Positions 7,943-16,550 of a stretch of 64,000 nt of DNA are shown here, in pieces. The DNA lies in NCBI GenBank assembly GCA_964577955.1, contig CAZOAZ010000024.1, positions 23,898 through 87,897 on the forward strand. Direction: 5' to 3'. This stretch comes from CADEEX01 sp964577955. GTDB taxonomy: Bacteria; Acidobacteriota; Vicinamibacteria; Vicinamibacterales; CAVVIG01. The notes under the pieces were generated by a model. The model was not told the origin of the DNA, searched no databases, and saw only the letters and a list, made by a program, of their open reading frames with translations. Position 1 is the first letter of the stretch; each line of letters opens with the position of its first letter. Position numbers and translations under genes: made by a program.

Positions 7943-8932
7943 GTGCCGACCCGGACCCGATCGGGACGTTCACGCTGCCTGTTTCGCGTGGCGGCCGGTC
8001 CTCGTGTCGGCTTCGGTCATTTGATGCGGGCGCGGGCGCTGGCTCGTTGCCTCGGCATGGAGATCGCCGTTTCGGTCCGCGGGGGACAAGCCGCGCGCGA
8101 CGCGGCGATCGGTATCGGGTCGCTGGCGGACTCGTCGTCGCTCGCGGCTGCGGACCTGCTCGTGGTCGACGATCCGAGCCTGGCGCACGGCCGGCCGTGG
8201 ATTGCGAACGCACGGCGGCTGGGCATTCCGACGGTCAGTGTGCATGACGATGGCCGCGCGCACGACGCCGACCTCGTGGTTTACGCGAGCCTGGGCGCCG
8301 GCCGCCCCGCCACGGCGTCGCCGGTGCTTTCCGGTGCGGCGTTTTACCTGCTTGATTCGCGCATTGCCGCCACGCCGCGGCCGGCCATGAAAACGCGGCT
8401 TGAACGGCCGCGGGTGCTGGTGGCCCTCGGTGGCGGTCAGCACGTGCGATGGATCGCTCAGGATCTGGCCGACGCCATCGTCCGCGAGTGCCCGGAGGCG
8501 GACATCCTCGTCGCGGCCGGCTTTGCCGGCGGCAAGCGGCCGCCGCTCCGTCATGCGCGCTGGTTGTCCGCGCGGCGCGGGCTGGTCAAGGCGCTGCGCG
8601 CCACTGACGTGGCGGTCGTCGCGGGCGGCGTCACGCTGTATGAATCGTGCGCCCTCGGTGTTCCCGCCGTGGCGCTGTCGGTCGTTCCCGAACAACAGCG
8701 TGCGATTCGCGCGTTTGCGCGACAGGGCGCGGTCATCAACGCCGGCGATGCGTCAAGCGATCGCCGCGCGATCGACGCGGCGGCCGTTGCGGTGGCGCGT
8801 CTCATCGGCAGCGCGGCGCTCCGGCGCAAGGCGTCGGCGCGTGCCCAGCGGCTCGTCGATGGCCGCGGTGCAGTGCGGGTCGCGGCGCACGTCGTGTCGC
8901 TGCTGCAGAACGGAGCGCGTCTCCATGGCTGA
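7943..8932 (+). CDS. PseG-like UDP-sugar hydrolase
   Basis: PseG removes UDP from 2,4-diacetamido-trideoxyhexose-type nucleotide sugars before nonulosonate condensation; it has a GT-B fold related to MurG. This 329-residue protein has the N-terminal motif GFGHLMRARALA (G-x-G-H-x-x-R) near residue 22 and the C-terminal nucleotide-binding motif GGVTLYESCALGVPAVALSV with a nearby Glu-Gln-Gln. The centre contains VLVALGGGQHVRW. The start GTG immediately follows the previous stop, and the 3' end overlaps the HAD gene by 8 bases. The exact sugar cannot be told; legionaminate-type NeuC-like substrates are an alternative. Confidence 0.8.
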   Translation: MPTRTRSGRSRCLFRVAAGPRVGFGHLMRARALARCLGMEIAVSVRGGQAARDAAIGIGSLADSSSLAAADLLVVDDPSLAHGRPWIANARRLGIPTVSVHDDGRAHDADLVVYASLGAGRPATASPVLSGAAFYLLDSRIAATPRPAMKTRLERPRVLVALGGGQHVRWIAQDLADAIVRECPEADILVAAGFAGGKRPPLRHARWLSARRGLVKALRATDVAVVAGGVTLYESCALGVPAVALSVVPEQQRAIRAFARQGAVINAGDASSDRRAIDAAAVAVARLIGSAALRRKASARAQRLVDGRGAVRVAAHVVSLLQNGARLHG

Positions 8933-9620
8933 CGTGCGCGCCATCCTGTTCGACCTGGACGACACGCTCTATCCGTATCAGGCGTTCGTGAAGAGCGGAT
9001 TCCGCGTCGTCAGCCGGCGTCTGGCCGATGACTACGGTCTCTCGGCGTGCGCCGTGCTGCGCACGCTGCTCAAGGCGCTGGCGACCGATCGCGGCCGCGA
9101 GCTGCAGGTGGTGTGCAAGCGGTTCGCACTGCCCGCGGGAGTGATTCCGGCGCTGGTCGCCGTGCTGCGCGCCCACCAGCCGACGCTGCGGCTTCCGGAG
9201 ACGTCGCGCGAGGTGCTCGCCGATCTCCGCCGCGACTGGAAGATCGGCGTGCTGACGAACGGGACGCCGGCGATTCAGCGCCGCAAGGTCGCGGCCCTCG
9301 GTCTGGCCCCGCTCGTGGACGACGTGGTCTGCGCCACGGAAGTGGGGCAGGGACTCGGCAAACCGTCACGCGACACCTTTACCACCGCGCTTGCGCGGCT
9401 GGGAGCGGGCGCGGCGTCGTCCGTATTCGTCGGCGACGATCCGGACGCGGACATCGCCGGTGCAACTGCGGCCGGCCTGCACGCGATTCATCTCGTCGGC
9501 TCCGGCGGTGTCGGTTCGTGTTCGTCGTTCTGCCGCGGCGTGCACGTGCGCCAGCTGCCGCAGGTGCCGTCGCTCGCACACCAACTCGTGTCTCAGAGGA
9601 CAGTCAGCCATGCATTGTGA
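8925..9620 (+). CDS. HAD-superfamily hydrolase (putative sugar phosphatase)
   Basis: A 231-residue haloacid-dehalogenase phosphatase. Motif I is LFDLDDTLYP (nucleophile and acid Asp), motif II is VLTNGTP, motif III is the Lys in GLGKPSRDTF, and motif IV is VFVGDDPDADIAG. A helical cap lies between motifs I and II, as in subfamily I. The start ATG at 8925 overlaps the end of the PseG-like gene, and its end overlaps the synthase gene by 11 bases. In this operon it could dephosphorylate a nonulosonate 9-phosphate or another sugar phosphate. The substrate is inferred from context only. Confidence 0.86.
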   Translation: MADVRAILFDLDDTLYPYQAFVKSGFRVVSRRLADDYGLSACAVLRTLLKALATDRGRELQVVCKRFALPAGVIPALVAVLRAHQPTLRLPETSREVLADLRRDWKIGVLTNGTPAIQRRKVAALGLAPLVDDVVCATEVGQGLGKPSRDTFTTALARLGAGAASSVFVGDDPDADIAGATAAGLHAIHLVGSGGVGSCSSFCRGVHVRQLPQVPSLAHQLVSQRTVSHAL

Positions 9621-10665
9621 GATCGGCGGCCAGCGCGTCGGCGCCCGGGAACCCCTGTTCGTGATCGCGGAGCTCGGCTTGAATCACGGCGGCTCGCTGT
9701 CCGCCGCCCTCGAGCTCGTCGACGCGGCCGCCGCGGCAGGCGCGTCGGCGATCAAGCTGCAAAGCTTCAGGGCCGAGGATCTCGTGGCGGCGAACTGTCC
9801 GGCGCCGGCGCACGTTCCGGAGACGTCACTGCGCGGCTTCTTCGCCCGCTTCGAACTCGATCGATCGGCGCACATCGCGATTCGCGATCGGGCCCGTGAG
9901 CGCGGCCTGAAGTTCGTCTCGACGCCGTTTTCGTGCGCCGCCGTCGACATGCTGGAAGACCTGGACGTCGACGCCATCAAGATCGCGAGCGGCGACCTGA
10001 CCTACGACGCGCTGATCGTCCGCGCCGCGCGGACCGGCCGGCCGCTGGTTCTCTCGACCGGGATGTCGACGCTGAACGAAGTCGCGCACGCGGTGTCGCT
10101 GGCGCGCGCCGAAGGGGCGCGGTTCCTGGCGCTGCTGCACTGTGTGTCGGCGTATCCGGTGCCCGAGGCCAGCCAGAACCTGCGCGCGATTCAGACGCTC
10201 GGGCGGATGTTCAACACGCCAGTCGGACTCTCCGATCACGCCGCGGACACGCTGCTGCTGCCGGCGGCGATCGCGCTCGGCGCATCGGTCTACGAACGCC
10301 ACGTCATGCTCCCTGGCGGCGACGGTGTCGACGCCGCCGTGTCCAGCACGCCGGAACAGCTCGCGGCCATCGTCACGCTGGCGGCCCGCACCGAAGCGGC
10401 GCTCGGGCATGGCCGCCGCGAATGTCTGCCGGCCGAAGCCGTGAATCTGACCGCCAGCCGCCGCTCCCTGCATACCACGCGGGCGCTGCCGGCCGGCCAC
10501 ACCGTGACGGCGAACGACATTGCCGTCCTGAGACCCTCCCGCGGACTGTCGCCCTCGCTGCAGGACGACCTGGTCGGGACGGTTTTGACGCGCGCCGTCG
10601 AGGCCGGCGCGCCGTTTCTCGGCCATGACCTCGTCAACAGTCGGAGTCAACGTGGAGTCGCTTAA
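9610..10665 (+). CDS. Nonulosonate synthase (NeuB/PseI/LegI family)
   Basis: Condenses a hexosamine derivative with phosphoenolpyruvate to give a nine-carbon sugar acid. The N-terminal TIM barrel shows VIAELGLNHGGSLSAALELV, then the metal/PEP-binding region with the conserved STGMST and HCVSAYPVPEASQNL. The segment YERHVMLPGGDGVDAAVS matches the family Glu-x-His element. The last 60 residues (from about 288) form a SAF antifreeze-like domain that closes the active site. It has 351 residues, typical length. The start ATG at 9610 overlaps the HAD gene. Whether the product is pseudaminate, legionaminate or neuraminate cannot be read from sequence. Confidence 0.93.
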   Translation: MHCEIGGQRVGAREPLFVIAELGLNHGGSLSAALELVDAAAAAGASAIKLQSFRAEDLVAANCPAPAHVPETSLRGFFARFELDRSAHIAIRDRARERGLKFVSTPFSCAAVDMLEDLDVDAIKIASGDLTYDALIVRAARTGRPLVLSTGMSTLNEVAHAVSLARAEGARFLALLHCVSAYPVPEASQNLRAIQTLGRMFNTPVGLSDHAADTLLLPAAIALGASVYERHVMLPGGDGVDAAVSSTPEQLAAIVTLAARTEAALGHGRRECLPAEAVNLTASRRSLHTTRALPAGHTVTANDIAVLRPSRGLSPSLQDDLVGTVLTRAVEAGAPFLGHDLVNSRSQRGVA

Positions 10666-11662
10666 CGTCCTCATCACGGCGGCGTCGCGGCGCGTTCCTC
10701 TCGTTCGAGCGTTTCAGTCGGCGTTGCAGTCGTTCGGCCGTCGCGGCCGCGTCATCGTCACCGACGTGAATCCGCTGTCGCCGGCGGTGCACATCGCCGA
10801 TCGCTGGTATCACGTGCCGCTCGCGACTTCGCCCGACTATCTCGACGCGATTGCCGGCATCTGCGACGGCGAGGGCATCGGCCTGATCGTTCCGACCATC
10901 GACGACGAACTCGAGCTGTTCGGCCGGGCCGCCGACTGGTTGTGGTCGCGAGGCGTGCGCGTCGCGGTGTCGCCCGAGCCGACCAGCCGGATCTGCAACG
11001 ACAAGCTGCTGACCTGTCAGCACCTCCGCTCGCTCGGCATCCCTGCCGCCGAAAGCCGGCTACCCGGCGAACTGCCCGCGGCGCCCGGATTCCCGCTCTT
11101 CATCAAGCCGCGGTTCGGGCGCGGCGGGGTGGGCGCGTTTGCGATTCGCGGCCAGAAGGATCTCGAGTTCTTCCGCGGCTATGTGCCGACGCCGGTCATC
11201 CAGGAGTACCTCGACGGTCCGGAATACACGATCGACGTGCTGTGTGACTTCTCGCACCGGCCGATCTCGATCGTCCCGCGCGAGCGCGTCGTCGTGCGCT
11301 CAGGCGTGACCGACCGCGGCCGCACGGTGCGCGATGAATCGCTCATCGAGCTCGCCGAGGACGTCGCGGGCATCCTGCCGTTCTGCGGCGCGGCCAACAT
11401 CCAGTGCCGCGTCGTCAACGGCGTGCCCACGGTGTTCGAAATCAACCCGCGTTTTTCCGGCGGCATTCCGCTGACGATTGCCGCGGGCGCCGACTTTCCG
11501 GCGATGCTCGTCGAGCTCGCGCTCGGCAAGCGCCTGGCGCCGCGGATCGGCCGCTTCCGCGACGACATGTGGATGACCAGCTACGAGACGTCGGTGTTTG
11601 TCGCGGCCTCGGAACTCGAGGAGGGCCGCATGCCGCCGCTGCTGATGGGAGACGTCGCGTGA
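10652..11662 (+). CDS. ATP-grasp enzyme (carbamoyl-phosphate synthase large-chain-like)
   Basis: An ATP-grasp protein of about 336 residues, with an N-terminal Rossmann-like pre-ATP domain starting NVLITAASRRVPLVRAFQ. The ATP-binding subdomain contains FPLFIKPRFGRGGVGAFAI (the Lys and Gly-rich flap). The metal-binding end FEINPRFSGGIPLTIAAGAD has the Glu-x-Asn-x-Arg motif. Such enzymes ligate a carboxylate to an amine and recur in surface-polysaccharide loci. Here it may attach an amino acid or similar group to the sugar. The start chosen is GTG 10652, with GGAG upstream; ATG 10625 in the same frame is possible. It overlaps genes on both sides. Confidence 0.85.
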   Translation: MESLNVLITAASRRVPLVRAFQSALQSFGRRGRVIVTDVNPLSPAVHIADRWYHVPLATSPDYLDAIAGICDGEGIGLIVPTIDDELELFGRAADWLWSRGVRVAVSPEPTSRICNDKLLTCQHLRSLGIPAAESRLPGELPAAPGFPLFIKPRFGRGGVGAFAIRGQKDLEFFRGYVPTPVIQEYLDGPEYTIDVLCDFSHRPISIVPRERVVVRSGVTDRGRTVRDESLIELAEDVAGILPFCGAANIQCRVVNGVPTVFEINPRFSGGIPLTIAAGADFPAMLVELALGKRLAPRIGRFRDDMWMTSYETSVFVAASELEEGRMPPLLMGDVA

Positions 11663-12357
11663 GTCAGGCCGTCATCATCCTTCAGGCCCGCATGGCGTCG
11701 ACCCGGCTGCCGGGCAAGGTGCTCGAGCCGATTGGCGCGCGCACGCTGCTGGCGCACTGCATCGCGCGGCTGAAGCTCGGATCGGCGGCGCCGGTCATGC
11801 TGGCGACGACCACCAACCGCGAAGACGACTGTCTCGTGGCGGCGGCGGCGCCGTACGGCATTCCGGTCTTCCGCGGATCGAACGAGAACGTGCTGCTGCG
11901 CTACGTCCACGCCGCGCGCTCGATGGGCGCGCGCTACGTCGTGCGCGCGACCGCCGACAATCCGGCGATTGACATCGACGGACCGGAGCGCGTGCTCCGC
12001 GACCTGCGGCGGTTCGGCGTCGACTACGTCGTCGAGGACGGGCTGCCGTATGGCGGCTGCGTCGAGGGGATGACGACCGACGCCCTCAATCGCGCGGCGC
12101 TGCTCGCGGCGGACCCCGCCGATCGTGAACACGTGACCACGTTGATTCGCCGCGATCTCGCGCACTTCAACCCGCTCATCACCAAGGCTCCCGCCGCCGT
12201 CTGGCGTCCTGATCTCCGCATCACCGTCGACACGCCGCAGGACCTGGCGTTCATGCGCGATCTCGCGGTCCGCCTCGGCGGCTGGGCGTCCGAACCGGAA
12301 CTCGCGCGGATCATCCGCGCCATCGACGCGCGGGGCGTCGAGGCCAAGGTCGCGTGA
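11659..12357 (+). CDS. SpsF/NeuA-like cytidylyltransferase
   Basis: A 232-residue nucleotidyltransferase. The N-terminus AVIILQARMASTRLPGKVL has the family signature L-x-x-R-x-x-S-x-R-L-P-x-K that binds CTP. ATADNPAIDID around residue 95 is a metal-binding segment. The C-terminal ITVDTPQDLAFMR is typical of SpsF and related enzymes. It would activate the sugar acid as a CMP derivative for transfer, the last soluble step before the Maf glycosyltransferases. The start GTG at 11659 overlaps the ATP-grasp stop (GTGA), and the stop overlaps the next start. Confidence 0.88.
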   Translation: MSQAVIILQARMASTRLPGKVLEPIGARTLLAHCIARLKLGSAAPVMLATTTNREDDCLVAAAAPYGIPVFRGSNENVLLRYVHAARSMGARYVVRATADNPAIDIDGPERVLRDLRRFGVDYVVEDGLPYGGCVEGMTTDALNRAALLAADPADREHVTTLIRRDLAHFNPLITKAPAAVWRPDLRITVDTPQDLAFMRDLAVRLGGWASEPELARIIRAIDARGVEAKVA

Positions 12358-13157
12358 AGAAGCGGCCGTTTTTCAAACGCCTCGATTGGGCGATCGTGTT
12401 GGGCGTGCCGGTGGCGCTCGCCATCGTGCTGCTCGCGCAGCGGCTCGAGGGCGCGCCCGTCCGGGCGCTCTGGCAACCGACCGCGGCGCTCGTCGTGTTC
12501 GGCGGGACGCTGGCGGCCATCGTGGTCAGCTATCCGCCCGAGTTGGTGCGGCGCACGGCGATCGCACTCCGCGACGTCTGCCTGTCGAGCGTTGAACCGA
12601 TCGAGCCGGTGCTGGCCCAGCTCCTGTCGTACTCGCAGACGGCGCGGCGCAAGGGACTGATCGCCCTCGAAGCCGAAATCGAACGTGCGAGCCCGGCGTT
12701 CCTGAAGACCGCCCTCAACCTGGCCGTCGACGGCACGTCGGCCAAGGTGGCGCGGCAGATTCTCGAAGCGGAGAGCGATGCCAGGCGCGAACACGCCGAG
12801 GCGCCCGCCGAGGTTCTCGAGACCGCCGCCGGCTATTCGCCGACGCTCGGCATTCTTGGCGCGGTGCTCGGTCTGATCCACGTGATGCAGAGCCTCAGCG
12901 ATCCATCCAAGCTGGGTAGCGGCATTGCCGTCGCGTTCGTGGCGACGGTGTACGGCGTCGGCGCGGCCAATCTGCTGCTGCTGCCGCTGGCCACGAGAAT
13001 CCGCGGCCGGGCGCGCCAGAACGCCATCAACCGGGAAGTGATCATCGAAGGGATGTCGGCGGTTCAGGAAGGCGTGAACCCCCGGCTCCTCGAGCAGCGC
13101 CTGCGCGGTTTCATCGCCGCGGGTCAGACGCCGGCCGCCCCGAAGAAGGTGGCCTAG
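12354..13157 (+). CDS. Flagellar stator protein MotA (first stator pair)
   Basis: A 267-residue inner-membrane protein of the MotA/PomA family. Membrane segments are visible near residues 12-30 and 40-58 and in the C-terminal half (TLGILGAVLGLIHVM; IAVAFVATVYGVGAANLLLL). The cytoplasmic loop carries charged residues around RKGLIALEAEIERASPAFL, which resembles the torque-generating loop. The start GTG at 12354 overlaps the cytidylyltransferase. It is paired with the MotB that follows directly. Sequence style is nearest MotC/PomA-type stators rather than the second pair at 39963-41722. Confidence 0.86.
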   Translation: MKKRPFFKRLDWAIVLGVPVALAIVLLAQRLEGAPVRALWQPTAALVVFGGTLAAIVVSYPPELVRRTAIALRDVCLSSVEPIEPVLAQLLSYSQTARRKGLIALEAEIERASPAFLKTALNLAVDGTSAKVARQILEAESDARREHAEAPAEVLETAAGYSPTLGILGAVLGLIHVMQSLSDPSKLGSGIAVAFVATVYGVGAANLLLLPLATRIRGRARQNAINREVIIEGMSAVQEGVNPRLLEQRLRGFIAAGQTPAAPKKVA

Positions 13158-13904
13158 ATGCGGACCCTCAGCCAGCGCCACATCCGGCGGCGGCCCTCGC
13201 ACGAGCGGTGGCTGGTGTCGTACGCCGACTTCATCACGCTGCTGTTCGCGTTCTTCGCGACGCTCTACGCGATCTCGAAAGTCGACGCCGAGAAGCTGAC
13301 GACCGTGGCGCAGGCGATGGAGAAGGCCTTCGACGATTCCGCGAAGAGCCGCGAACGCGCCGCCCGGGTGCCGGAAGAAGTCGCGAAGAACCTGCCGCCC
13401 GACGACACCGAACAGTCGAGCGAGGAAGTGCGCGAGATGATTTCGAAAGCGTTGGCCGAGGAACTGGCGGCCGAACACTTGCGCTTGAGCCTCGATCGGC
13501 GCGGCGTCACGTTGTCGATTCCCGAAGCCGGCACGTTCGGCGTCGGCCGCGACGAACTGTCGGACGGCGCCCAGGCCCTGGTCGAGCGAGTCGCGACGAC
13601 GTTGAGCCGCTTTCCCAACAACGTCCGCGTCGAGGGTCATACCGACGACGTGCCGATCCATACGGCGCGCTTCCAGTCGAACTGGGATCTCTCGGCCGCG
13701 CGCGCCAGCCGCGTCGTGGAATTCCTGATCAACCGCGGACTGCAGCCGGCGCGCCTGTCCGCCACCGGCTACGGCGAATTCCACCCGCTGACGCCCAATA
13801 CCTCGGCGGCGGCGCGCGCCAGCAACCGGCGGATTGATCTCGTCATTCTGAACGCGAAGACGACGACTGCAGAGGAACCGGCGGGAGCCGGTCAGACGCC
13901 ATGA
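13158..13904 (+). CDS. Flagellar stator protein MotB (first stator pair)
   Basis: A 248-residue protein with one N-terminal membrane helix, SYADFITLLFAFFATLYAIS, containing the essential proton- or sodium-accepting Asp near residue 24. A linker rich in Glu and Arg follows. The OmpA-like peptidoglycan-binding domain begins near residue 150 with VRVEGHTDDVPI and continues SNWDLSAARASRVVEFL. It starts with ATG directly after the MotA stop; its stop overlaps the start of the dehydratase gene. It is the stator half that anchors to the cell wall. Confidence 0.91.
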   Translation: MRTLSQRHIRRRPSHERWLVSYADFITLLFAFFATLYAISKVDAEKLTTVAQAMEKAFDDSAKSRERAARVPEEVAKNLPPDDTEQSSEEVREMISKALAEELAAEHLRLSLDRRGVTLSIPEAGTFGVGRDELSDGAQALVERVATTLSRFPNNVRVEGHTDDVPIHTARFQSNWDLSAARASRVVEFLINRGLQPARLSATGYGEFHPLTPNTSAAARASNRRIDLVILNAKTTTAEEPAGAGQTP

Positions 13905-15199
13905 TCACCATGACCCACGAAGAACAGGAATTGCTGCTCGGCCGCCGGGTCGAGCCGCTGCTGACCGACGCCGACACGAAGATGTTCGCCGGATGCGTCT
14001 GCCTCATCACCGGCGCCGGCGGCACGGTCGGCGCCGAACTGGCGCGGCAGATCGCGGCGTGCCGGCCGAAGCGGCTGGTGCTGCTCGACAACTCCGAGTA
14101 CGCGCTGTTCCGCATCGAGCAGACGATTCGCGAGCTGGCGCCCGAGGCGACGCTCGAACTCGCGCTCTGCGACATCACGCGCGCGTCCTCGGTGCTGCGG
14201 ATCATGCGCCGCTTCTCGCCGGATCTCGTGTTCCACGCGGCGGCATACAAGCACGTGACGATGGCCGAGCGCGACATCTGCGCCGCGGCCCGCGTCAACG
14301 TCCTCGGCACCAGCGTGGTCCTCGCGGCGGCACGCCGCGTCGGGGCCCGGTTCGTGCTGATCTCGACCGACAAAGCGGCCGCGCCGCACAGCGTCATGGG
14401 CGCGACCAAGCGCCTCGCCGAAATGGTCACCCTCGACGCCGATGAAGATCTCGCCATGCGTCCGATCGTCGTCCGCTTCGGCAACGTGCTCGCGAGCAGC
14501 GGCAGCTTCGTCGAAGTGATGCGCGAGCGCGTGCGCGAAGGCAAACCGATTCTCGTCACCGATCCCGAAGCCACGCGCTTCTTCATGACGGTCGCCGAAG
14601 CCGCCTCGCTGGTGATGAAGGCGACGACCATCGCCCGCGGCGGCGAAACATTCTGGCTGGACATGGGGCCGCAGGTCCGCATCGGCGATCTCGCCGATCG
14701 GCTGCTGAAGGCGGCGATCCGGCAGGGACTGCCGCCGGTGCCGATTGAAACGATCGGTCTCAGGCCAGGCGAGAAGATGGTCGAACAGCTGGCCGCGCAG
14801 GGCATCGGTCTCGAACGGACCGAGCATCCGCGGGTCTTCGTCGCCCATCAGGCGCTCAGCCGGACGACGATGGCGGGCACCTGGATTGGCGCCCTGCGCC
14901 GCGCGGTTTCGCGCGACGACGCCTACGGCGTCATGACGACGTTGACCGTCGTGGTGCGCGACTTCGTGCCGAGCGCGCAGGCCTGGGAGCTTGCCCGGGA
15001 GCAGCGCGCTGCCGCCGTCGAGCAGGCCCGCGCCATCCGCCCGATGGCGCCACGCCGGCGTCCGCAGCCGGCCAGGCCCGCCGTCACACCGCGCCTCCGC
15101 GAAGGGGTGTTCGGTTCGGTGACCACGAGCGTGCGTACGGCGCCCGGCACCGGCGTCGCCTCGATTCTTCCGATGCGACGACGCGCTGACACCGCGTAA
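13901..15199 (+). CDS. PglF/CapD-like UDP-GlcNAc 4,6-dehydratase
   Basis: A 432-residue extended SDR enzyme. LITGAGGTVGAELARQIA binds NAD(P). ISTDKAAAPHSVMGATKR carries the catalytic Thr/Asp/Lys, with Met in place of the usual Tyr of YxxxK, as in the large PglF/WbpM/CapD enzymes and unlike soluble PseB. GNVLASSGSFVEVMRERV and DPEATRFFMTVAEAA are further family blocks. The N-terminal membrane domain of PglF is absent. The last 70 residues are Arg/Ala-rich and probably disordered. Such enzymes make the 4-keto-6-deoxy intermediate of bacillosamine, legionaminate or related sugars. The ATG overlaps the motB stop. Confidence 0.88.
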   Translation: MITMTHEEQELLLGRRVEPLLTDADTKMFAGCVCLITGAGGTVGAELARQIAACRPKRLVLLDNSEYALFRIEQTIRELAPEATLELALCDITRASSVLRIMRRFSPDLVFHAAAYKHVTMAERDICAAARVNVLGTSVVLAAARRVGARFVLISTDKAAAPHSVMGATKRLAEMVTLDADEDLAMRPIVVRFGNVLASSGSFVEVMRERVREGKPILVTDPEATRFFMTVAEAASLVMKATTIARGGETFWLDMGPQVRIGDLADRLLKAAIRQGLPPVPIETIGLRPGEKMVEQLAAQGIGLERTEHPRVFVAHQALSRTTMAGTWIGALRRAVSRDDAYGVMTTLTVVVRDFVPSAQAWELAREQRAAAVEQARAIRPMAPRRRPQPARPAVTPRLREGVFGSVTTSVRTAPGTGVASILPMRRRADTA

Positions 15200-15210
15200 C
15201 GGGGCCGCAC

Positions 15211-15395
15211 CGGTGCGTGGTGGTCGGTGCACGGTGCACGGTGCAGGTGCATCGTGCAGGGTGCTTGGTGCACGGTGCGTGTAAAGCGCCCGTCGTTTCT
15301 GAATTAGTGGTGCGCTTTGCACGCACCTCGCACCTTGTCACCCCGCACCGAGCACCAGCACCCTGCACCCTGCACTGTGCACTGCGCACCGCCGT
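15211..15395. repeat. GGTGCA-rich inverted-repeat element, copy 1
   Basis: Most of the 325-base gap between the dehydratase and SDR genes. The left arm (about 15211-15282) is a run of irregular GGTGCACGGTGCA-type direct repeats. The right arm (about 15319-15395) is a run of GCACCCTGCACC-type repeats, the reverse complement. Between them AAAGCGC (15283-15289) and GCGCTTT (15312-15318) pair around a T-rich loop containing TGAATT. The whole could fold into one long imperfect hairpin. The remaining bases to 15524 show no gene. A second copy lies at 60105-60330. Confidence 0.72.
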
Positions 15396-15524
15396 GTCGG
15401 CGCGCCGTCAGCGCGACGGCGGTCTGGACGGAGCCGCGACACGCACTCCCGCCGACTCGCCTAATTCATTGGGAAAAACGCGGATCGTGCGCTCGATGGC
15501 TGCGGTTGGGGTGGAGCACACGTC

Positions 15525-16550
15525 TTGCAAAACCCTGGCATGGACTTCCATATGGCGATTCAGGACTCGCTCCTTGTCACCGGCGCCGACGGCTACGTCG
15601 GCCAACGCCTGCTCGCCCGGCTCGGCGGTGACTTCGACGTCGTGGGTCTCAGCCGCAGCGGCAGGGCCGCGCTGACGTGCGACCTCGCCGACGAGGCTGC
15701 GCTCCGCGCGATTGCCGCCGAGGGCACGCCCGCCGCGATCGTGCACGCCGCCGGCAACAAGAACATCAGCGCCTGCGAGCGCGCGCCGGAGCTCGCCTAC
15801 GAATCCAACGTCACGACGCTGCTGAACCTGATGAAGGTCTGGCCGGACGTGCCGGTGCTGTACATCTCGACCGACTACGTCTTCCCTGGGACCGACGGAC
15901 GCTACGCGGAAAGCGCCGCGACCGCGCCCAGTACCGTCTACGGACTGTCGAAGCTCTGCGCCGAGGGCAGCGGCCGCCTGCTCGGACCCCGCACGTTCAC
16001 GAGCATTCGCGTCAGCGCGCTCTATGACGAATCGGCGACCTTCCTCGCGTTCCTGGCGAAGGAATTGACCGCCGGCCGTGCGGTCGAGTGCTTCTCGGAT
16101 GCGTTCTATTCGCCGACCTACTTCGAAGATTTTGCCGGCGCCATCGCGCAGCTCCTCGTCGCACCGGAGCGGCCGCCGGTCGTCCACGTCGCTGGCCCGC
16201 GGGTCAGCCGCTACGAGTTCGCGCGGCAGTACGCCGCGGCCTTCGGCTTCGCCGACGAGCTGATTCGCCCGGCCGAGCGCGGCGCCGGGTCGACACTGTT
16301 TCCCGACCTGTCGCTCGTGACGCCGATTGCCGACTCGCGCCTCAATTTTTCCGCAACCACACACGACACGGCCCTTGCTCAGATCGCTATGGGAGGCCAG
16401 CTTGACGATTCTCGAACCGTATCGCCACTTCTCCGATTCCCGCGGCTCGATGCTCGGGGTCATCAACGACGGCAAGTGGGAGGAGATCAACTTCGTCGAG
16501 ACCGCAGCCGGACAGGTGCGCGGCGGTCACTATCATCGCGACACGCGTGA
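15525..16550 (+). CDS. RmlD-like NAD(P)-dependent sugar reductase/epimerase
   Basis: An extended SDR: LLVTGADGYVGQRLLARLG binds the cofactor, HAAGNKNISACERAP and ISTDYVFPGTDGRYAE match the RmlD family, and STVYGLSKLCAEG has the catalytic YxxxK. It probably reduces or epimerises a keto-sugar. The start is uncertain: TTG 15525 has GGTGGAG upstream; ATG 15540 and 15552 are alternatives. The natural fold seems to end near residue 293. The frame then runs a further 50 or so Arg-rich residues into the cupin gene, out of frame with it. The expected stop, TGA at 16403-16405, is in another frame, so a one-base deletion is suspected. Confidence 0.75.
   Translation: MQNPGMDFHMAIQDSLLVTGADGYVGQRLLARLGGDFDVVGLSRSGRAALTCDLADEAALRAIAAEGTPAAIVHAAGNKNISACERAPELAYESNVTTLLNLMKVWPDVPVLYISTDYVFPGTDGRYAESAATAPSTVYGLSKLCAEGSGRLLGPRTFTSIRVSALYDESATFLAFLAKELTAGRAVECFSDAFYSPTYFEDFAGAIAQLLVAPERPPVVHVAGPRVSRYEFARQYAAAFGFADELIRPAERGAGSTLFPDLSLVTPIADSRLNFSATTHDTALAQIAMGGQLDDSRTVSPLLRFPRLDARGHQRRQVGGDQLRRDRSRTGARRSLSSRHA

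Noticed and set aside
12024..13784. 586-codon minus-strand frame
   Set aside because: Antisense shadow of motA/motB; composition is Arg/Gly/His-rich and no domain pattern is visible.
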